Shown here: positions 59,375-64,000 of the stretch, piece by piece | Layout: each line of letters opens with the position of its first letter | How positions within the stretch are numbered: position 1 is the stretch's first letter | Origin: Wuchereria bancrofti | Lineage: Eukaryota > Nematoda > Chromadorea > Rhabditida > Onchocercidae | DNA length: 64,000 nt | Direction: 5' to 3' | Assembly (NCBI GenBank): GCA_005281725.1 | Contig: SSBO01000007.1 | Location: forward strand, 998,402-1,062,401 | Notes under the pieces: generated by a model | Databases searched by the model: none | What the model was told of the DNA's origin: nothing | Seen by the model: the letters and a program-made list of their open reading frames with translations, nothing else | Translations under genes and position numbers: made by a program

Positions 59375-59950
59375 GGATTTGTTAGAATAGTTTTCTTAGT
59401 TGCATTTTCAGTTTGTATAGAAGAACATGTTTCGAAATGGAATCGGCTGTAACGAATTTTCATCAATAATTATGTTACACACAAAGTATTAGTCTATACT
59501 GACAATATGCGGGTAATTTCGTAGAGAATAAATAAATGCGAAAAACAAGTAAAAGGTATAAATGAAGAGGAAGGAGTGTGCAGGATCAACCGGTTGAACC
59601 GTGCTGACACTAGAATGATTATCAGATGATCTTTACTCTTTATATATGTTAGATTAGAAACCTTTCACAGCGTCTTGACATTGCATGTGGATTTGATTTA
59701 GAACAAAAGAGTAATTCTAACATATTAAACATTGAATATACTCTAATTAACAACTGAAAAATTGTAGACAGGCAGATAAGCTCGGCTACAATGGGAAGAT
59801 GAGTGTTGGATTAATGACTGCTTACATGAAATGCAATTTGAAACAGTTTTATATTTGTTTACGGAATATTCAATTAAGGCAATCTTTAGTCTTTTGGATT
59901 CAATACAATTTTATTTCGATGCTTATTACAATTCGGCTTTTGAGACAGTT
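59375..59950 (+). repeat. Dispersed repeat, copy B
   Basis: Second copy of the repeat at 53390-53975, same orientation, with an extra insert around 59500-59530 and 59585-59615. It shares GTTACACACAAAGTATTAGT, GCGAAAAACAAGTAAAAGG, GAAGATGAGTGTTGGAT and CAATCTTTAGTCTTTTG-like blocks in the same order. No intact open frame over the unit. Confidence 0.6.
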
Positions 59951-60600
59951 ACAAATTAGTGAAACCGATAAAAAAGAAAACAATATTGAAAAAAAAAAAA
60001 ACAAGATTGAAATCATCGAAGTATAACAACAAGAACAACAACAGACATTTGTCATGTTAGTACTTCACGGATGACGCGTAGCCGAAACTGCTTTGGAAAA
60101 GATGCTATCACCTGATCCGTTCATCTATGGCTATTATACCATTTCAAACTTTTCCTGTCGTCGCTTCTTTTCACTTATTAAAGTGTTTCTCTTATTTGAT
60201 AAAGTTGTAAGATGAAACGAATACTCAGCAATTTCGTGGTTATGGGCTAAACAAGGCCATTTTTCAAACTTGCCAAGAAAAATTCTTCAGTATGGTACTA
60301 TCTAAATACAAAACTTCGGCTTAAACCTGAGCTTGAAGTTAGATTTGATTATTGTACGAGTTAATTGGATCGAGAGTTTACGACAGTAAAAACAATAATG
60401 AAAATAGTAGATCAGTCTTCTTGAAAAGTATGCTTATGCATTTATATGTGGCCGTATGAATGTACTGTGCATGGCTATAATCTACCGCAAACTGAAAATG
60501 TAGGACACTAGAAAAAAGTGGTTAAAAGGTCTTCGTTGACGATGATTATTTTATAATGTAATTAAATTTGTGCAAATTCTTAGCCTGGAAAGTGACGATA

Positions 60601-63411
60601 ATGGACGTCAACAGCATGGATGAGAAATATGATTGTTGCAACACAGTGCAGATTGAAAACGTTTCAGAGAGTAATGACACATCTGTGAATCAAACTGGTA
60701 AATTTTGCTTCATTCTTTCATTGCTTTCATTGTGCTTTTTTGAGATAGCTACAATGTTAGGGCATCAAAAAGAAGTGCAGAACAAATAAGTAAGAATAAG
60801 AAATAGCTTGAAGTAAATGCTAAAATATTTTCCATATACTTTATCATAATGTTTTTATATGAAAAGATTTTTGACTTGTAGCTTTTTCAAGGTTTCCAAG
60901 TAGTTTTAACTATTGCGAAGAAAATAAACTATAAAAGTAAATTTAATTTAGATTTTTAAAATTTTTTTGAAATATTGATTGGATGGAAATTTGGTGACCA
61001 GATCAACAATCATAATGGTTTTCATTTCAGAACTGGAAAGAAAGTTTATAGATGGAAAATGGTTTTGCGAGGATGGTAACGGTGGTTTCTTGGTGTTTGA
61101 GGATGATAAGTGGATAGCGGCTAGTGGCGATGATTTGAAGAAAAAATGGGATACAGCTGATACGTTTAACGAGATAAGCGGTAATCCGTATCGTTGTGTT
61201 GTTGATGGCGTTACTATGGAGTGGAATGAAATCAGTCAGCAGTGGTTACCAGTAGTGGAAGTATATATTTAAAATTCGGCATAATGCGTTTGTACAAATA
61301 TAGTTTTGTCAGATTTGTAGAAAATACGAAAATTTCAAATTCGAAAGTTTGCTTAATACTATTCCTAACTTTGAGTGAAATCTGGACAAATTTGAACAAC
61401 TGTCTGAATATCATGCACTAGAACATGTTTTGTTTTCGGACGAGAAAAATCCTGAAGATTTGGAGAGAAAATCAAATTTTCCACTAACTATTTGTCATTA
61501 TGCCAAATCTATCTAGGTAAACGAAGATTTTTTGGCTCAGTATCACAGCAATTATGGTATCAGATACGATTTTGACGAAAAAGAAGGATCAAGCATGGAA
61601 GGGAAAAATAGAAAATCTGAAGACCATAAACATGCGAAGCACAAATTGCACGACAAAAAGGAAAAGCAAGGTTGCAACCCTCTCTTCTTTTTTTTTTTCA
61701 ATTATTTTGAAATTCAATATATAGGATTTTTTAGGTTGGGTGGAACTTGAAGAAGAAAGGAACACGTCAGTCTACGTTTCAAATCTGCCGTATAGTATAA
61801 CCGAAGAGTCGTTTATCGTGAGTTCAAAATTTTTGCAGTATTAATATCTTGTTTTTCAACTATTATGAAATCATAATATTCAACGATGACGTATATCAAG
61901 AAATTATAAAATATATAGCTATTCTTTTAATTAAATTCATTGGCATGAGAAACAGTTAAAAAAGTAAGTCTTGAAAACAAATAAAGGAATTTATATTGGT
62001 GTAGTTTTAGGAGTTAATGAGCAAATGCGGTGTCATACAGCGAGATGCAAGGACCAATAAATTTAAAATAAAACTCTACAGGAATGACGATGGCACATTT
62101 AAAGGAGATGGCAGATGCTGTTATATAAAGGTTAATAGTGACTTATTTTGACTTGACTAAAATTATGTCTAGCTGATATACATAAATTTTCCAGAAAGAG
62201 TCGGTCATCATGGCTCTAGATATTCTGGATGGCTGGAATGTGGATGGAAAAATTATTTCAGTCGAAAAAGCGAAATTCCAAATGAAAGGAGAATTCGACC
62301 CATCAAAAAAGAAAAAGAAACTTACAGCAGCTCAGAAAAAACGTTTTATCGAAAATCAAGAGAGGTAACCGTTCTTGTTGAATACAAATGTTTAAATTAT
62401 CGGCGAACTGAGCATGTACAATTCCAGAATCTTCGAATGGAAACCAGAAAAACCACGAAACTATCGTCCAATCAGTGACTGTACTATTGTTATGAAGAAT
62501 ATGTTTACGTTAGAGCAAATGATGGTTTGTTTTTTGCTAAAATTTGATTGATAATTTATAGCGTGAAAAATCCTGTCTATCCTCGTGCTGAAAGTTGGTC
62601 TCTGTTTTGCAGAAGAACGCGACTTTGTTGCTGGATTTGGAGGAAGAAATTAGAAAAGTTTGTGAAAGATTTGGAGCTGTCAAAAAAGTCGTCGTTCATG
62701 ATGTAAATTTACTAACTTTCCAGTTGTATGTTCGTTTTTTTATTCATATATCGACTATCATTGCTTAGTGATTGGTTTAGTTTTTTCGTAGCATAAAAAA
62801 ACACAGCTCGTAGAGGCTAAGTTGGTCAAATTTAGCGCAACGTCTTTAGTTTATCCCAAACACACATCGTGTAGCAACTTTTTTCAGAATAACCCAGAAG
62901 GCGTAATTTGTGTCACATTCAAAAATGTCGAGCATTCGGATACAGCTGTGCGTTCACTCAATGGCCGTGTAGTAGATGGTCGACAAATTTCAGTAACATT
63001 GTGGGACGGGAAAACGAAATACACAGTGTAAGGTTTTGATGGAAAGATTTCAGAATAAATTTTAAATCAACTTAAAAGCGATGTTTTGTAAACATAAAAA
63101 TGACCCAAATAATTTTTTTTTATTTCACTGATACTTACATCATCCAGTTGAAAATTTACAACATGAAACAATGCGCGAATGGCCGTTGGAAAAAGTTTAT
63201 TTGTCGGCAAAAAGACTTTAAATTGTGGATATTTTTTGCCTTCATTGTCTGCTTTTCAAAGTAAAACAAGTACTTAGGTTCCATGTGGGGCTCATCAACT
63301 ATCAGTCTTCCTATTTCGATCATCTTTTTGTGTTTTAGAGCAGAAACCGAAGAGCAGAGAGCAGAAAGGCTCAAGCAGTGGCAGAATTATATTTCCGAAG
63401 ACACTGATTAG
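60601..63411 (+). CDS. HTATSF1: Tat-SF1/CUS2-like U2 snRNP-associated splicing factor
   Basis: Family proteins bind U2 snRNP/SF3B1 during spliceosome assembly. Exons: 60601-60697, 61031-61260, 61517-61670, 61735-61817, 62011-62130, 62195-62364, 62428-62524, 62613-62702, 62888-63027, 63339-63411; 1254 bases, 417 residues, far shorter than human Tat-SF1 because the long acidic C-terminus is absent. Seen: N-terminal aromatic WFCEDGNGGFLVFEDDKWIA region, RRM1 starting TSVYVSNLPYSITEESF (RNP2 about 173-178), a Lys-rich linker (SKKKKKLTAAQKKR), then a C-terminal U2AF-homology motif (about 290-395) ending NGRVVDGRQI and WDGKTKY, and a last exon EEQRAERLKQWQNYI matching the family end. The RXF position reads R-V-V. 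If intron 9 is retained, translation stops at 63028-63030 and an AATAAA follows at 63054-63059. Confidence 0.92.
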
Positions 63412-64000
63412 CAAGTGAACGCAGCGCGGACAAAGCCAAAAGTAGTTGTCTTCTTGTTTCTTCATATGACCAAAGTGGACAGATCACGACATCACTTCGT
63501 TTTACACGCTCCAAATTAGTCATTTGTGAATAGATTCTTCTTTCTGCCTATAAAAAATTGCTGTAATCACTTTTGTTAGAAAAATGTACTGGAATGATCT
63601 TTCTAAAGTTCCCATAAACGCACTACCCGAAACAGATGGTCTGATAAAGACATTCCAATGTCGACGATTCGTCTCATGAAGTTTGAGTCGGTTAAGGATG
63701 GAAAATAAGATCTAAACGATATATCATATGAGTAGAAAAAGTTCCAAAACCAGGAAACTGGAATTGCAGAAATTAGAAATTACAGCCGAAAGTGCCAACT
63801 CAACATAAAATGAAATGTACGGTATATGTTATGTGATTATCAAATCCTGTCCTATACTGGTGTTTTATATGCTTTTGACGAATATTGCATTCGAAGTATT
63901 ATTCATCGATGATGTTTGATTAAAGAATAATGTACTTTGAGATGTTAAACTTTGCTTCATTGTGCTGTACATCCCATACGTTTCCTTTTTCTATCCATCA
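63412..64000. other. Downstream region of the Tat-SF1-like gene
   Basis: 3' UTR and intergenic sequence to the window end. No open frame or RNA gene recognised. A GATTAAAGAATAATG block near 63915-63930 is the nearest approach to a polyadenylation signal. Confidence 0.45.

Larger units (their letters stand above)
58025..60600. other. Intergenic region between ETFA and the Tat-SF1-like gene
   Basis: About 2.6 kb. ETFA polyadenylation signal at 58088-58093, a diverged tandem duplication (about 58705-59370), repeat copy B (59375-59950) and, at the right end, a TTCTTAG acceptor (60581-60583) 17 bases before the next ATG. No gene recognised. Confidence 0.55.

Overview
This window is nuclear DNA from a nematode, most likely a filarial or related spirurid parasite. 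The sequence is strongly A+T-rich by eye. Every gene is split by short GT...AG introns with U-rich, TTTYAG-type acceptors. Most start codons sit 8-20 bases after an acceptor-like AG, which is the mark of spliced-leader trans-splicing. The proteins are animal proteins with nematode character. The species cannot be fixed from the sequence alone. There are no bacterial operons, rRNA genes, CRISPR arrays or viral genes, and I found no convincing tRNA.

Layout. (1) 1-730 (+): last three exons of an Xaa-Pro aminopeptidase (XPNPEP3-like), convergent with (2) 1251-5622 (-): a NETO/SOL-2-like receptor auxiliary protein (signal peptide, two CUB domains, one LDLa, one membrane segment). (3) 6102-11634 (-): UTP4/cirhin, a WD-repeat ribosome-biogenesis protein. 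(4) 13247-18445 (-): a beta-catenin of adhesion (HMP-2) size. (5) 20665-26677 (+): SNRK protein kinase, divergent from beta-catenin. (6) 28411-35045 (+): mitochondrial leucyl-tRNA synthetase. (7) about 35-48 kb: a gene-poor, microsatellite-rich stretch that contains a probable alternative first exon of (8) hexokinase, main body 47973-51943 (+). (9) 54971-58024 (+): electron transfer flavoprotein alpha subunit. (10) 60601-63411 (+): Tat-SF1/CUS2-like splicing factor.

For seven complete genes (NETO-like, UTP4, beta-catenin, LARS2, hexokinase short form, ETFA, Tat-SF1) I joined exons by hand and the summed coding length is a whole number of codons with no internal stop. The SNRK model also closes in frame, but its last junction uses a weak donor. 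Exon borders are inferred from splice consensus plus family similarity recalled from memory, not from transcripts.

The genes are unrelated housekeeping and signalling genes: energy metabolism, mitochondrial translation, ribosome and spliceosome function, cell adhesion, kinase signalling and synaptic receptor modulation. I see no gene cluster that works as one system and no clearly undescribed system. The most useful observations are two interchangeable hexokinase first exons, a Tat-SF1 UHM domain whose RXF motif has lost its phenylalanine, a beta-catenin without the phosphodegron but with an intact C-terminal PDZ ligand, a foldback (MITE-like) element in ETFA intron 1, a diverged dispersed repeat on both sides of ETFA, and strand-biased CT tracts in the long hexokinase intron.
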